From NCBI GenBank assembly GCA_963807975.1, contig CAWEDV010000001.1, positions 1,984,001 to 2,048,000 on the forward strand: 64,000 bases of DNA, given 5' to 3'. The position numbers and the translations under genes are program-made. Shown here piece by piece: positions 33,935 to 42,831 of this stretch (the stretch's first letter is position 1; the number at the start of each line of letters is the position of its first letter). Below the pieces are notes generated by a model, which did no database searches, was not told the DNA's origin, and saw only the letters and a list, made by a program, of their open reading frames with translations. This DNA is from JAACFF01 sp963807975 (lineage in GTDB: Bacteria > Chloroflexota > Anaerolineae > Promineifilales > Promineifilaceae).

Positions 33935-35509
33935 TTAGCCAGCCCCACAGGCCACCAATGTGTCGCGCACCAATTCCAGCGGCACATCAGCGGCAAGGAA
34001 CACATCGCCCACATCACGTATCAGGACAAAGCGCAGTTTGCCAGCGGCTTTCTTTTTGTCACTGCCCATGGCCTTGTAGAGCGGCAATGATCGCAGTTTC
34101 CTGGGAATACGCGTATGCAGATGGGTATTCACCAAAGTGGCTTCAATGCGTGTTTGCAGAAGCGGATCGCAGTGCCCAAGTTTAGCCGACAAATGGGCTG
34201 CCGCCACCAATCCCATGCCCACCGCTTCACCGTGTCGTACGGAGTAACCGCTGACCTGTTCTATAGCATGGGCAAAAGTATGGCCCAAATTGAGGACCGC
34301 GCGCCGTCCCTTTTCAAAGGGGTCTTCCTGTACCACATCCCGCTTAACACGGATGGCATCGCTGACCAATTTGGAGAGCGAACCGGCACCCTCCGCGTCT
34401 TGGGGAACCGTTTGCCTTGATCCCGTTTCCAACATCTGAAACAAAGCCGCATCGGCAATCAAACCGGCCTTGATCACCTCAGCCATGCCCGAGGAAAACT
34501 CTTCCGGCGGTAAGGTGGTCAGGGTCGAGAGATCGGCGAAGACAGCCATGGGCTGTTTAAAAGCGCCAACCAGGTTCTTCCCCTGGGGCAGGTCAACCCC
34601 GGTTTTGCCGCCAACGCTGGCGTCGACCATAGCCAGCAAACTGGTTGGGCACTGCACCACGTCTATTCCACGCATGTAGGTCGCAGCCACAAAACCTGCT
34701 ACATCCCCCACAACGCCGCCACCCAGGGCCAGAATTGTTCCCTGGCGATCGATTCCGGCAGCCAAGAGTTGATCATAGATATGGTTTACCGTGGCCAAAG
34801 TCTTGTGTTCTTCTCCGGCGGGCATGGTCACGACGCATGCAGCCTCCTCGCAACGCTGCGCATGCAATGGGCCAACATTGCTGTCGGTGACGATGGCTAT
34901 TGGTCCTTGAATGTCCGCCAAGCGGCGTATTTGGGACAAAAGATCGAGGCCGACGACAACATTATAACGGCCGTGAGGATATGTAATATTGAGCACTTCT
35001 TGATCGATGAGCAAATGAATTTCTCCTGCAATCTGCTGCGGCGTCTTGCTTGTGGTATTAATTTGAGGGAAACGACCGTATCCGTCCTGGCGCTCAAGCA
35101 GCAGTTGGCGCACAAGCCCTTCGGGATCGGGCACATCGAGCAATGGGCGCTGGCCCGATTCACAGACCAGGCGGGACAGGATCACTTCTGGGGTGGCTGC
35201 CAGACAAAATACAGGGCCGGCTGCGGCTAAGGCCGCGGCATTCTCCTCATTAAGCATCAACCGTCCCCCCGTAGCAATGACCACACCCCGCAGGAGCGCT
35301 AACTCTTGGGCGATTTCTGCTTCTAGCTGACGGAAATATGGCTCGCCTGCTTCTTGGAAAATTTCGGCGACGGATCGGCCGTCTCGCCTCTCGATCAAAT
35401 CGTCACTGTCCACAAAATCGAATCCCAGACGCTGTGCCAGCAGCCGGCCCACCGTCGATTTGCCACTGCCCATGAATCCCGTGAGGATAACGTTGTATTT
35501 GTTCATCAT
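33935..35509 (-). CDS. aroKB: Bifunctional shikimate kinase / 3-dehydroquinate synthase
   Basis: A 524-residue fusion of two shikimate-pathway enzymes. Residues 1-170 are shikimate kinase (step 5): P-loop GFMGSGKSTVG, substrate motif DSDDLIE and the GG block VIATGGR. Residues about 172-524 are 3-dehydroquinate synthase (step 2): NAD-binding GGGVVGDVAGFVAATYMRG, then PTSLLAMVDASVGGKTG, with metal ligands in LNLGHTFAHAIE and RHGEAVGMG. The two are usually separate proteins; here no stop or frame break separates them. Two ATGs occur in tandem at the start. The gene is followed on the same strand by nothing and preceded by holA after 15 bp. Confidence 0.94.
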   Translation of the reverse strand: MMNKYNVILTGFMGSGKSTVGRLLAQRLGFDFVDSDDLIERRDGRSVAEIFQEAGEPYFRQLEAEIAQELALLRGVVIATGGRLMLNEENAAALAAAGPVFCLAATPEVILSRLVCESGQRPLLDVPDPEGLVRQLLLERQDGYGRFPQINTTSKTPQQIAGEIHLLIDQEVLNITYPHGRYNVVVGLDLLSQIRRLADIQGPIAIVTDSNVGPLHAQRCEEAACVVTMPAGEEHKTLATVNHIYDQLLAAGIDRQGTILALGGGVVGDVAGFVAATYMRGIDVVQCPTSLLAMVDASVGGKTGVDLPQGKNLVGAFKQPMAVFADLSTLTTLPPEEFSSGMAEVIKAGLIADAALFQMLETGSRQTVPQDAEGAGSLSKLVSDAIRVKRDVVQEDPFEKGRRAVLNLGHTFAHAIEQVSGYSVRHGEAVGMGLVAAAHLSAKLGHCDPLLQTRIEATLVNTHLHTRIPRKLRSLPLYKAMGSDKKKAAGKLRFVLIRDVGDVFLAADVPLELVRDTLVACGAG

Positions 35510-35524
35510 GTAGTCAAATGAGGA

Positions 35525-36487
35525 TCAGGCAGTAATGGTCAAGGTGGCAACCAGCAGATCAAGTGCGGTGCGCATATCCGCCTGGCCAGTCTTAACGGAA
35601 ATATCTATATCCAGCAAGTGACGATAGATCATTTCCAATTCCTCAAGGCTAAAGCCCCGCGCCTGCTGGTACAGCTTACCCACGACAAAGCTGTGCTGCT
35701 TAATTTCGCGCGAGATACCTTGCGGACGGTACCCTTTTTCCGCCAATTCCTTGACCTGAATCAGTAGACGAAACTGGCGCACGAACATAGAAAACAAGTA
35801 AAAAGGATCCGTACCTTCATTGAGCTTCTGCTGCAGCAGCAGCGAAGCCCGTTTCGCATTGCGATTGCCTAAAGCATCCACCAAATCGAAGATTTTGGCT
35901 TCGGCCACATAAGGAGAGAGCCGGGTCACGTCAGCCGATTCTATCGTCTCCTGGCCATTGTCTTTATAGGCTACAAGTTTATCCAGTTCGTTGTCGAGCA
36001 CATCGAGGTCATTGCCGACATTGACGGCTAAAATGTGGGCCGCCTCACGGGAAATATGTCCTTCTTTCTCTTGCACCCTTTTCTGAATCCAACGTTCCAC
36101 TTCCGGGCCACGGGGTCTGATGAACGCTTTGTCGTACCCATTCTTCGACTCGCGGGCCAACTGCAGAAATTTATTGGTCTCGCGTATGGGCTGGGATTCC
36201 AAGAAAACAAGACGGGTCGTATCAGGAAGCTGCGGCAAGTAGACCAATAATGCTTTTAAAAAATCTATACCCGGTTTGGCGGCAAATAGATCATTGACGA
36301 TGACGACGCGCGCCGGGGCCAGGAAGGGCAGCGCGTCGCAGGCCTGGCGCAGTTCAACAAAAGGCATAACACCGTTGAAGCGTGTGGTGTTTAGATCCAG
36401 CAAGCCAGGGTCGCCAAGTTTAACCAGCAAACGAGCCAGTGTTTCTTTCTGAAGCTGGGCGTTGTCACCGTGGAAGATGTAGAACAT
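35525..36487 (-). CDS. holA: DNA polymerase III delta subunit
   Basis: A 320-residue clamp-loader delta subunit, which opens the beta sliding clamp. Family features are the N-terminal FHGDNAQLQKETL, a divergent AAA-like domain without Walker A, a VVIVNDLFA segment preceding KALLVYLPQLPDTTRLVF, the helical ISREAAHILAVNVGNDLDVLDNEL in the middle, and a C-terminal collar domain (KLNEGTDPFYLFSMFVRQFRLL). Length fits the family. It lies 15 bp upstream of aroKB on the same strand, so the two may be co-transcribed, though unrelated in function. Confidence 0.93.
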   Translation of the reverse strand: MFYIFHGDNAQLQKETLARLLVKLGDPGLLDLNTTRFNGVMPFVELRQACDALPFLAPARVVIVNDLFAAKPGIDFLKALLVYLPQLPDTTRLVFLESQPIRETNKFLQLARESKNGYDKAFIRPRGPEVERWIQKRVQEKEGHISREAAHILAVNVGNDLDVLDNELDKLVAYKDNGQETIESADVTRLSPYVAEAKIFDLVDALGNRNAKRASLLLQQKLNEGTDPFYLFSMFVRQFRLLIQVKELAEKGYRPQGISREIKQHSFVVGKLYQQARGFSLEELEMIYRHLLDIDISVKTGQADMRTALDLLVATLTITA

Positions 36488-36577
36488 TTGATACTCTTAA
36501 CGACTAATCTGCCAGGGAGTGGATTCCCGCCGGCGAGGGAATGTCATGATAAGAAATCTGGTAGCACTGTTTTTGCA

Positions 36578-37153
36578 CTATCCTCTAGTCTCAATACGAT
36601 AAGCCCGCGGTTGGTAATTGCCCTGCCCACCGGCAAGCAAATAGTGAAACAGGCGTGTGATCGGGGAAGGAGAAATCTGACGAATATCAACGATCTCCAT
36701 CTTGCCCAGGTCTCCCTCGGTGGTAAAACGGGCCTGCAATTTTAAGCCCAGGGGACGGGAAACGATTATAGCCAAGACAACCATCAGAATGGCGGATGGC
36801 AGCGCGTTAAACAAGACAGAAAGGCGATTGCTGGAACTGCCCTGGCGTCGATTTTCTAATCCGAAAACGAGTTGGGCCGCCAAAGTGGCCATGGTAGCCG
36901 TAGTCAGTAAGGCAGTGCCGCAATTGGGATGTACCGCCAGACCATGTTCACCAGCCGTCATCCGTTGAAAAGCTTCCTTTACAGCCGCGGCAACCTGCTC
37001 TTCTTCGATGTCCCCATATACATTTAAAGAAAAACCGCCGGGATCAGAATTACCCTGGGCGCTGAACTTTTTGTGCTTGTCGGTGAGCACGTGAATCGTA
37101 GCATGTTCCAGGCCATGGTTGCGCCGCGTGCGGCTGATCGTCGTTTTAAGCAT
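36578..37153 (-). CDS. DUF6391 membrane protein
   Basis: A 191-residue protein with an N-terminal soluble part and two hydrophobic helices (about 82-100 and 115-133). The soluble part has a distinctive RRNHGLEHATIHVLT followed by DPGGFSLNVYGD. The segment HPNCGTALL precedes the first helix. I recognise this as the DUF6391 family, known from Chloroflexota and Cyanobacteria, with no established function. The HxxxH-like HGLEHATIH motif is suggestive of metal binding, but this is only an inference. It lies 90 bp upstream of holA on the same strand. Confidence 0.75.
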   Translation of the reverse strand: MLKTTISRTRRNHGLEHATIHVLTDKHKKFSAQGNSDPGGFSLNVYGDIEEEQVAAAVKEAFQRMTAGEHGLAVHPNCGTALLTTATMATLAAQLVFGLENRRQGSSSNRLSVLFNALPSAILMVVLAIIVSRPLGLKLQARFTTEGDLGKMEIVDIRQISPSPITRLFHYLLAGGQGNYQPRAYRIETRG

Positions 37154-37292
37154 AGGAGGACTCCATTTTTCTGGTTTGAGCCGTTTATAGCATGGTTATC
37201 ACGTTCAGGCGAACGAGGATAACGGTCGACTTACTATCGCTTTTTAGCGGTCAAAATGATAAAGTTTGCAAGAACAATTTTGCGAGGAATCA

Positions 37293-37895
37293 ATGTCAAC
37301 GAAACCACGTAACAAATATTACTGGCAAGGAAAGCTCATCCGCTTGCGCCCCATGCATGCCGATGATGTTGGCCTATGGCTGGAGGAAGAACAAGCAGAT
37401 AGTGCGGCGGTGCGCTTCCTCAATTCCGGTATGGATTTGCCAAAATCCGAGCAAGCTGCCCAATCTTTTGGCGAACGATACGCTGAATTTAATAGCCGAG
37501 ACGAACGGATTATGTTCTCGATTGAGTCCCTGGATGGCAAGTTGGTAGGCGGCATCAATATTCACTCCATGGACCAGAAAAATGGCACCTTTGAAACGGG
37601 CAGCCGCATTTACCGTCCTTTTAGGGGAAAAGGGTATGCCTTTGAGGCCAAGATTATTGTCTTACGCTACGTCTTCCATGAACTTCGTTATCAAAAGTAC
37701 AACATTCATTGTCTAGAAACCAATCTACCCATGATCAGACATGCCCATCGTTTAGGCTGTCAAGCTGAAGGTCGCCTTCGGCGTCATGTTTACACTGATG
37801 GCCAGTATTTTGATGAACTAATCTTCGGTCTAACCCGAGAGGAGTTCGACGCTCTCATCCTACGCCTGGAGAGTGAATCTAGCAGTAGCAATTGA
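37293..37895 (+). CDS. GNAT-family N-acetyltransferase
   Basis: A 200-residue GNAT acetyltransferase of the RimJ/RimL-like type. It opens with LIRLRPMHADDVGLW and has the acetyl-CoA loop in YRPFRGKGYAFEAKIIVLRY, then LRYQKYNIHCLETNLPMIRHAHRLGC, where the N-x-x-S/M-I-R block packs against the cofactor. The end is YFDELIFGLTREEF. The likely acceptor is a protein N-terminus or a small amine; it cannot be defined. ATG 37293 is chosen because AGGA precedes it closely; an in-frame TTG at 37266 is less likely. The next gene starts 2 bp after its stop, so they are coupled. Confidence 0.9.
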   Translation: MSTKPRNKYYWQGKLIRLRPMHADDVGLWLEEEQADSAAVRFLNSGMDLPKSEQAAQSFGERYAEFNSRDERIMFSIESLDGKLVGGINIHSMDQKNGTFETGSRIYRPFRGKGYAFEAKIIVLRYVFHELRYQKYNIHCLETNLPMIRHAHRLGCQAEGRLRRHVYTDGQYFDELIFGLTREEFDALILRLESESSSSN

Positions 37896-37897
37896 TC

Positions 37898-38890
37898 ATG
37901 AACAGCGAGACAGAAAAGAATCGCCCGGCGATATCCATCGTAATTCCCCACTTGAATGGTAAACATCTCCTCGACGATTGTCTTGGCTCACTGCGCCGAC
38001 AAAGTTTTTCTGATTTTGAGGTTATTCTGGCCGATAATGGCTCAACGGATGGCACACAAGCTTATGTACGCCAGCATTATCCGGAGGTGCGTCTCCTGGA
38101 ACTGGGAGAAAACCTGGGTTTTACCGGGGCATGCAATGCCGGATATGCAGCATCGCTGGGTGAGATTATTATCCTCCTCAACAATGACACGGAAACGGAT
38201 CCGCAGTGGCTGCAGACGATTTTGGATAGTTTTGAACGCCGGCCCGAGGCTGGAAGCATCGCCAGTAAGATGCTGCTTTTCGACCAGCGCCACGTTTTTC
38301 ATACAGCCGGTGACTTTTATTCTGTTGGCGGCCTACCTGGTAATCGCGGTGTATGGCAGCAGGATAAAGGTCAGTATGATTTGGAAGAGCAGGTTTTTAG
38401 CGCCTGCGGCGGCGCCGCCGCCTACCGGCGCAGTATGATCGATGAAATCGGCTTTCTGGACGATGATTTCTTCTTTTCTTGCGAAGATATGGATCTTGCC
38501 TGGCGCGCTCATCTTAACGGCTGGCAGGTTTATTATGAGCCAGCGGCCGTTGTCTACCACAAACTTAAAGCTTCCGGCAGCAGTGGCATCAACAGCAGCT
38601 ATTACGACGGCCGTAACTTCCTCTATCTGATCTGGAAAAACTACCCCAGCAGCTTGCTGCGCCGCAACTGGCGGCACATTCTGAACGCACAGCTAAATAT
38701 AAGCGTTGAGGCGCTGCGTTCCTGGCACGGCACTGAGGCACGTGCGCGCCTACGCGGACAATTGGCGGGCATATGGGGAATCATGAAAATGCTGCCCAAA
38801 AGGCGTCGAATCCAAGCCCAGCGAAAAATAGATGATGAAACGTTAATAGCACTGCTGACGCCTGTTGACGAGACCCCGTTGCAAAGGTAA
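37898..38890 (+). CDS. Family 2 glycosyltransferase (rhamnosyltransferase-like)
   Basis: A 330-residue inverting GT-A glycosyltransferase. The catalytic domain begins ISIVIPHLNGKHLLDDCLGSL, has the nucleotide-binding DNGSTDGT, then GFTGACNAGY and the metal-binding NNDTETDP. The acceptor Asp/Glu region is SCEDMDLAWRAH with GW following. This order is typical of GT2 enzymes that add sugars such as rhamnose to surface polysaccharides. No transmembrane helix is present. It is followed by a second GT2 gene 12 bp downstream, and both may build a lipid-linked glycan. Confidence 0.92.
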   Translation: MNSETEKNRPAISIVIPHLNGKHLLDDCLGSLRRQSFSDFEVILADNGSTDGTQAYVRQHYPEVRLLELGENLGFTGACNAGYAASLGEIIILLNNDTETDPQWLQTILDSFERRPEAGSIASKMLLFDQRHVFHTAGDFYSVGGLPGNRGVWQQDKGQYDLEEQVFSACGGAAAYRRSMIDEIGFLDDDFFFSCEDMDLAWRAHLNGWQVYYEPAAVVYHKLKASGSSGINSSYYDGRNFLYLIWKNYPSSLLRRNWRHILNAQLNISVEALRSWHGTEARARLRGQLAGIWGIMKMLPKRRRIQAQRKIDDETLIALLTPVDETPLQR

Positions 38891-38902
38891 GATCACGCTT
38901 CT

Positions 38903-39673
38903 GTGGAAACAAATCATGCAAATCCTTACCTGAGCGTTGTCATCCCCGCCTACAACGAAGAGCGGCGTATTACGACCACCCTTCTGTCAGTCCACGAGTA
39001 TTTGTCCAGACAAGCCTTCACCTGGGAAATTCTGGTCGCCTTAGACGGAGCGGATGATGAAACCCTGCCGCGCGTCAAGGAATTCGCGACCAAAAGAAAA
39101 AACATTCGCTGGATTGAGCGGACCGAAAATCGGGGCAAAGGATTTACCGTTCGCGAGGGGATGCTGGCCGCGAAAGGGCAAATCCGTCTCTTCACCGATG
39201 CCGATAACTCCACGGACATGGAACATTTTAGCCAGATGCAGCCCTTGTTTGCAAAAGGGCGTGATGTAGTCATCTGTTCGCGCGACGATAAAGATGTCCC
39301 AGGCGCAGGCCAAGCGGTTCCCCAACCCTTTCTCAAGCGGTTTATGGGTAACGCAGGCAATCTCTTCATTCAGTTTGTAGCAGTTCCCGGCATCTGGGAT
39401 ACTCAATGTGGCTTCAAGGCTTTTACGGCCGAAGCGGCAGAGAAGATATTTTCCGTTTCCCGCATCGACGGCTGGGGCTTTGACATAGAATCATTGGCCC
39501 TGGCACGCAAATTTGGCTTCCATGTCGATATCATTCCCGCACGCTGGATCGATCACGCGGAAACCCACGTGCGCATCTGGAATTATGGCACTACTCTACT
39601 GGAAACCATTCGCGTGCGCTACAATCTGCTCACTGGGAAATATGATATCGCAGCTGATCCCGTTCAAGTCTAG
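38903..39673 (+). CDS. Polyprenyl-phosphate glycosyltransferase-like GT2 protein (DPM1/Alg5 type)
   Basis: A 256-residue GT2 resembling dolichyl/polyprenyl-phosphate sugar transferases. It shows VVIPAYNEERRITTTL, LDGADDETLP, the RGKGFTVREGML segment after ENRG, the metal motif FTDADNSTD, and QCGFKAFT followed by a WGFDIE motif. These fit the Alg5-like subgroup transferring glucose or mannose to polyprenyl phosphate. No membrane anchor is seen. The start is GTG 38903; no upstream ATG is available in frame. It is coupled with the preceding GT2 gene and lies 18 bp before rnhB. Confidence 0.88.
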   Translation: METNHANPYLSVVIPAYNEERRITTTLLSVHEYLSRQAFTWEILVALDGADDETLPRVKEFATKRKNIRWIERTENRGKGFTVREGMLAAKGQIRLFTDADNSTDMEHFSQMQPLFAKGRDVVICSRDDKDVPGAGQAVPQPFLKRFMGNAGNLFIQFVAVPGIWDTQCGFKAFTAEAAEKIFSVSRIDGWGFDIESLALARKFGFHVDIIPARWIDHAETHVRIWNYGTTLLETIRVRYNLLTGKYDIAADPVQV

Positions 39674-39691
39674 AAAATCCCAAAATCTCTC

Positions 39692-40318
39692 GTGCCCAAC
39701 ATACAATATGAGAAAAACGCTAGAAAAGAAAGCGGCCTGAGCTTTATCGCCGGGCTTGATGAGGCAGGACGCGGCGCTCTGGCAGGTCCTGTCGTGGCTG
39801 CGGCAGCCATTTTGCCCCTTGATTCCCCTGAAGAATTGGCGCGGTTGGATGAGGTTAATGATTCCAAGCAGTTGAGCGCGGCTAAGCGTGAAAAACTATT
39901 CGGCCTGATCACCGACAATGCCCTGGCATTCGGCATCGGTTCAACGCCGGCGGCGATGATCGATGAAATAGGCATCATTCCGGCCACAAAACTGGCCATG
40001 TTATCCGCCCTAGACCAGCTCAATCCAGCGGCAGAATACTTACTTATCGATGGCCGCATTCGACTCAATAACAAGCCCCTACACCAGCAGTCCATCATTC
40101 GTGGCGACAGCAAAAGCCTAAGCATTGCTGCCGCCTCTATCCTGGCCAAGGTCACTCGCGACCGGCTGATGATCCGCCTCGACAGCCAGTACCCGGCCTA
40201 TGGCTTCGCTAGGCATAAAGGATACGGCACAGAATATCATCGCGACGCCATCAGCCGCTTGGGTTCCATGCCCGAACACCGGATGAGCTTTTCACCATTA
40301 CGCACAATGCTCCTCTAA
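39692..40318 (+). CDS. rnhB: Ribonuclease HII
   Basis: A 208-residue RNase HII, which nicks DNA 5' of embedded ribonucleotides. The catalytic DEAGRG is in IAGLDEAGRGALAGPVVAAA. The other acidic residues are in LLIDGR and in SIAAASILAKVTRDRLM. KGYGTEYHRDAI and the final HRMSF complete the signature. It starts at GTG 39692. With the RNase HI-like gene at 22671, the window holds both RNase H types. It is the last gene of the rightward block before the minus-strand Crp-linked cluster. Confidence 0.95.
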   Translation: MPNIQYEKNARKESGLSFIAGLDEAGRGALAGPVVAAAAILPLDSPEELARLDEVNDSKQLSAAKREKLFGLITDNALAFGIGSTPAAMIDEIGIIPATKLAMLSALDQLNPAAEYLLIDGRIRLNNKPLHQQSIIRGDSKSLSIAAASILAKVTRDRLMIRLDSQYPAYGFARHKGYGTEYHRDAISRLGSMPEHRMSFSPLRTMLL

Positions 40319-40338
40319 AAGGGTGGTGATCAAAGAAG

Positions 40339-41622
40339 TCATCTGCTTGATCTTACGGAGCGGGGTTGTTGATCTAGAATGGGTGCTTCTTCTGTTGTGC
40401 CCTCTGCGGGCAGTGATTCGTCATCCCCTTCAAGTCTATTGATCCCGGAGCGGGTAATGCGCCACAGATCGACCAGGATGGGCAGCATCGACAGTGCCCA
40501 CAGCAGGTATCCGAGGGCATACAATGTACCCCGGATTGGTTCAATGAATATGCCAGCCCACAGAAATGCGCTGCCTAAATTGATTACCAGGAGACTGAAC
40601 CGTGTACCTCCTAGATGGGCCGATTCGCCGGGCGTGAAGAAGCGCATGAAGAAAAAAGGCAGCACCGCAAAACTAAACTGTAGGAGCCAGCCATAGATCA
40701 AAGCCTGAGGGGCATACGCCTCAATCGCGCTGGCGGGGATTAGCGCCGCTTCGAACAGGACAAGTGGCGCCATCAGGATGGGGGCCAGGAGCCAGAAGTA
40801 GGATAGGACTATGTGCCACAGCCCCAGCGTCCATGCCTGGCGATCGCCCCCTAAAGGTTTGATAACATTGAACAACAGCCAGAAAGTGGCAGCCAAATGC
40901 AAAAGAAGACCGGGTACAAGCAGGTAGCTGTTCTCAAACCAGGGGCCAAATATCAGACCAAAGGCGCCTAGGGTCATGAGCCAAAAGATTGCGGTGACAG
41001 AATTAGGGTTGGCCAACGGCCGTTTCGCCCACACAGGATATAGATCAACAATGAGTCCGGTAAAGATCAGTGACATCAGGCCCCAATTGTTGGCGTGGAT
41101 ATGCACTTCAACCGGCGTCTGAATTAGCAGGGGCTCCGACCAACCTAGATAAATCCCGGTACCGACAATGATGCCCAGGAGAAAATAGCCCAACCCAGCG
41201 ATGTAGAATTTTCTACCAGAATGATTCTGTTCTTCTGCCTTCTGTGGTTGCCCCTGTGGTCTTAATTGTCCCAGTTGTTTGATCAGCAGGATTGTCGCCA
41301 CGAAAATCAGGGTGCCGCCGAAGAAGATGAGCGTGTGGTTCACCTGTGGCATGCCCACCAACAACGTCAATATACCTGCGTTCAATAACAGCCAAATCTC
41401 CCAGCGGAATTGGGGCCGAGGCAAGCGGTAGTGAATGGCCACCAGCAAGGGCGTTATGCCGAAGATGACCTGGGTCAAGGTACCCAGGGTGATGAAATGG
41501 ACACGCAGCCAAACCATACCATTGAGCCCTGGCAGGAGCTGCAGACCAACAAGTGACATATCCAGCGCCATCAAAAAAGCCATCGTGAGATACAGAATTG
41601 CCATAATTAAGTAGGGGATCAT
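40339..41622 (-). CDS. Multi-pass membrane protein resembling heme-copper oxidase subunit I / NnrS
   Basis: A 427-residue protein with about 12 hydrophobic helices. Histidines sit at helix positions reminiscent of heme ligands: His42 in VHFITLGTLTQVIFG, His64, His96, His174/176 in EVHIHANNWG, His242 and His270 in LWHIVLSYFW. The pattern resembles subunit I of heme-copper oxidases and NO-related NnrS proteins, but the canonical catalytic CuB motif is not obvious. It is probably a heme protein of uncertain function. The start overlaps the stop of a small membrane-protein gene (ATGA). It lies in a Crp/Fnr-linked cluster, which fits a redox or nitric-oxide role. Confidence 0.6.
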   Translation of the reverse strand: MIPYLIMAILYLTMAFLMALDMSLVGLQLLPGLNGMVWLRVHFITLGTLTQVIFGITPLLVAIHYRLPRPQFRWEIWLLLNAGILTLLVGMPQVNHTLIFFGGTLIFVATILLIKQLGQLRPQGQPQKAEEQNHSGRKFYIAGLGYFLLGIIVGTGIYLGWSEPLLIQTPVEVHIHANNWGLMSLIFTGLIVDLYPVWAKRPLANPNSVTAIFWLMTLGAFGLIFGPWFENSYLLVPGLLLHLAATFWLLFNVIKPLGGDRQAWTLGLWHIVLSYFWLLAPILMAPLVLFEAALIPASAIEAYAPQALIYGWLLQFSFAVLPFFFMRFFTPGESAHLGGTRFSLLVINLGSAFLWAGIFIEPIRGTLYALGYLLWALSMLPILVDLWRITRSGINRLEGDDESLPAEGTTEEAPILDQQPRSVRSSR

Positions 41623-41903
41623 TTCGCCGGCCCCCTCTTAATCCTCGTCTGTGTCGCTTTTGCGCCGTTTCCTCGTCGTTGATTCCGCTTACGCTTGGTC
41701 CAATAAGGCACGTAAAACAGATAAGCCCCAGAGATGACCAAGAAGAGCATTGCCAACGACTGGAGCATTTCCCATGGCGGGACAGCAGCCATAACAGCCC
41801 CATTCCCTGATACTTTCAGCACAACAGAAATGGGCACCAGTATGAACATGGGCACTGCCAGCCAACGGTGAATCTTTCGTAGCCACTTATTCCAAATTTT
41901 CAA
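41619..41903 (-). CDS. Small two-helix membrane protein (PepSY-TM-like)
   Basis: A 94-residue protein beginning with WLRKIHRWLAVPMFI, an R-K-x-H-R-W arrangement seen at the start of PepSY-associated transmembrane proteins. A second helix (about 47-67) is followed by a strongly basic tail. The start is TTG 41903; AGGAG lies 6 nt before it, stronger than any alternative. Its stop overlaps the ATG of the heme-copper-like gene by 4 nt, so the two are co-translated. It may be an assembly or electron-transfer partner of that protein. Confidence 0.65.
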   Translation of the reverse strand: MKIWNKWLRKIHRWLAVPMFILVPISVVLKVSGNGAVMAAVPPWEMLQSLAMLFLVISGAYLFYVPYWTKRKRNQRRGNGAKATQTRIKRGPAK

Positions 41904-42069
41904 AACAATCTCCTCACTTACTGTTCGCTTTCAACGCCGCAACAACTGTTTCTTTGATAAACATGATATTCTCTTATTTGGTTTATATGTTTAATGGGAT
42001 CAAATTTTTCCTGGACAACAGCCTCTACCAGCAGAATCGCTGTTGTCAGATTGGAAATAGCACCGAAGA

Positions 42070-42393
42070 TTACGAGATGCGAACAGCCAGGAAAGCGAGA
42101 CGGGTTTCGGCTTCCATGCCGCGCACTGCGCCCTCCGGCATGACCACGCTTGCTCCAGCGCTAACAGGGTATCGCTCGCCATCAACGATTATCCAACCAG
42201 TACCCTCAAGAAAATGGTACACGGCTTGAGCTTCAGCATGTTCTGGAATTAGCTGGCCTGGTTCTAAACCGACCAAGACAACTTTTGCCTTCTCGTCGGC
42301 CATCAAAACCTGTGGTTTAGGTCCATCGCTGGCGTAACTGATTTCGTCTTTCCAATCAGGGTATATTTTTGTTAGGTGTAAATTTTCGGACAT
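42070..42393 (-). CDS. Single-domain cupin protein
   Basis: A 107-residue beta-barrel cupin. Motif 1 is PGQLIPEHAEAQAVYHFLEGTGW (His in PEHAE, Glu, and a second His), and motif 2 is VSAGASVVMPEGAVRGMEA. The second motif lacks the usual metal-binding His, so binding may differ from canonical cupins. Small cupins of this type often accompany redox or NO-related genes. AAGGAG lies 7 nt before the ATG. A palindromic Crp-type site (42460-42473) is 67 nt upstream, matching another site in front of the next gene upstream. Confidence 0.82.
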   Translation of the reverse strand: MSENLHLTKIYPDWKDEISYASDGPKPQVLMADEKAKVVLVGLEPGQLIPEHAEAQAVYHFLEGTGWIIVDGERYPVSAGASVVMPEGAVRGMEAETRLAFLAVRIS

Positions 42394-42459
42394 TCACTTT
42401 CTCCTTCTGATTTTTTTATGCTATGTTCTTCAAGGTACATGATTTGGTGGAGGAAGTCG

Positions 42460-42473
42460 CCGACTTTTGTCGG
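42460..42473. promoter_or_regulatory. Crp/Fnr-type palindrome upstream of the cupin gene
   Basis: CCGAC-TTTT-GTCGG is a perfect 5+5 inverted repeat with a 4-bp spacer, the geometry of Crp/Fnr family sites. It lies 67 nt upstream of the cupin start. A second, almost identical site is found at 42860-42873. Confidence 0.65.
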
Positions 42474-42578
42474 ATTTTTGCTTTAAGGTTTAATGTGGGG
42501 CCAATTTCTCCGCAGAATCGGCCGTAATGCATAGATGAACAGCATCTTCACTCACGTGATCGATCAAGTGGACAGGGA

Positions 42579-42791
42579 TCAGGCGATAATGGCCGTCACC
42601 GGTGGACGGCCAAGCAGCACAGCGGCAACATCTTGCGAAAGTGGGTCAAGACAAACAGCCGCCGCTATACCCAGGGCACGCCCGCCGCGTGAAATAACAG
42701 CCATACAGCGCCGTACCTCGTCGGGCAGGCGCCCTGTCCCCTTGAGAAAGAGTTGACCAGAGACCATCATCCGATTTTGAATTTCATGCAT
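42579..42791 (-). CDS. Small hypothetical protein, about 70 residues
   Basis: A short frame starting at ATG 42791, with GGTGG 5 nt before it. The protein is MHEIQNRMMVSGQ at the start and ends in an Ala/Leu-rich segment with a VCLDPLSQDVAAVLL stretch. I do not recognise it. The in-frame start 45 nt upstream (42836) would lie inside the promoter. Support for this being real comes from an upstream extended -10 (TATGCT) and a Crp-type site centred 41.5 bp before the predicted transcription start. The opposite-strand frame (42535-42756) is less credible. Confidence 0.45.
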   Translation of the reverse strand: MHEIQNRMMVSGQLFLKGTGRLPDEVRRCMAVISRGGRALGIAAAVCLDPLSQDVAAVLLGRPPVTAIIA

Positions 42792-42831
42792 ACGGCACCA
42801 CCGAAAAGCAAACCACTCCTTTGATATAACT

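Noticed and set aside
41953..41966. TTGAT-4-ATGAT resembling an Fnr site upstream of the small two-helix gene
   Set aside because: Only one half matches the Fnr consensus well, and the two strong palindromes nearby have a different core.
42535..42756. A 73-codon plus-strand frame opposite the small gene at 42579
   Set aside because: It is low-complexity, rich in Arg/Ser/Thr, has no upstream signals, and is opposite a frame with promoter and ribosome-binding support.
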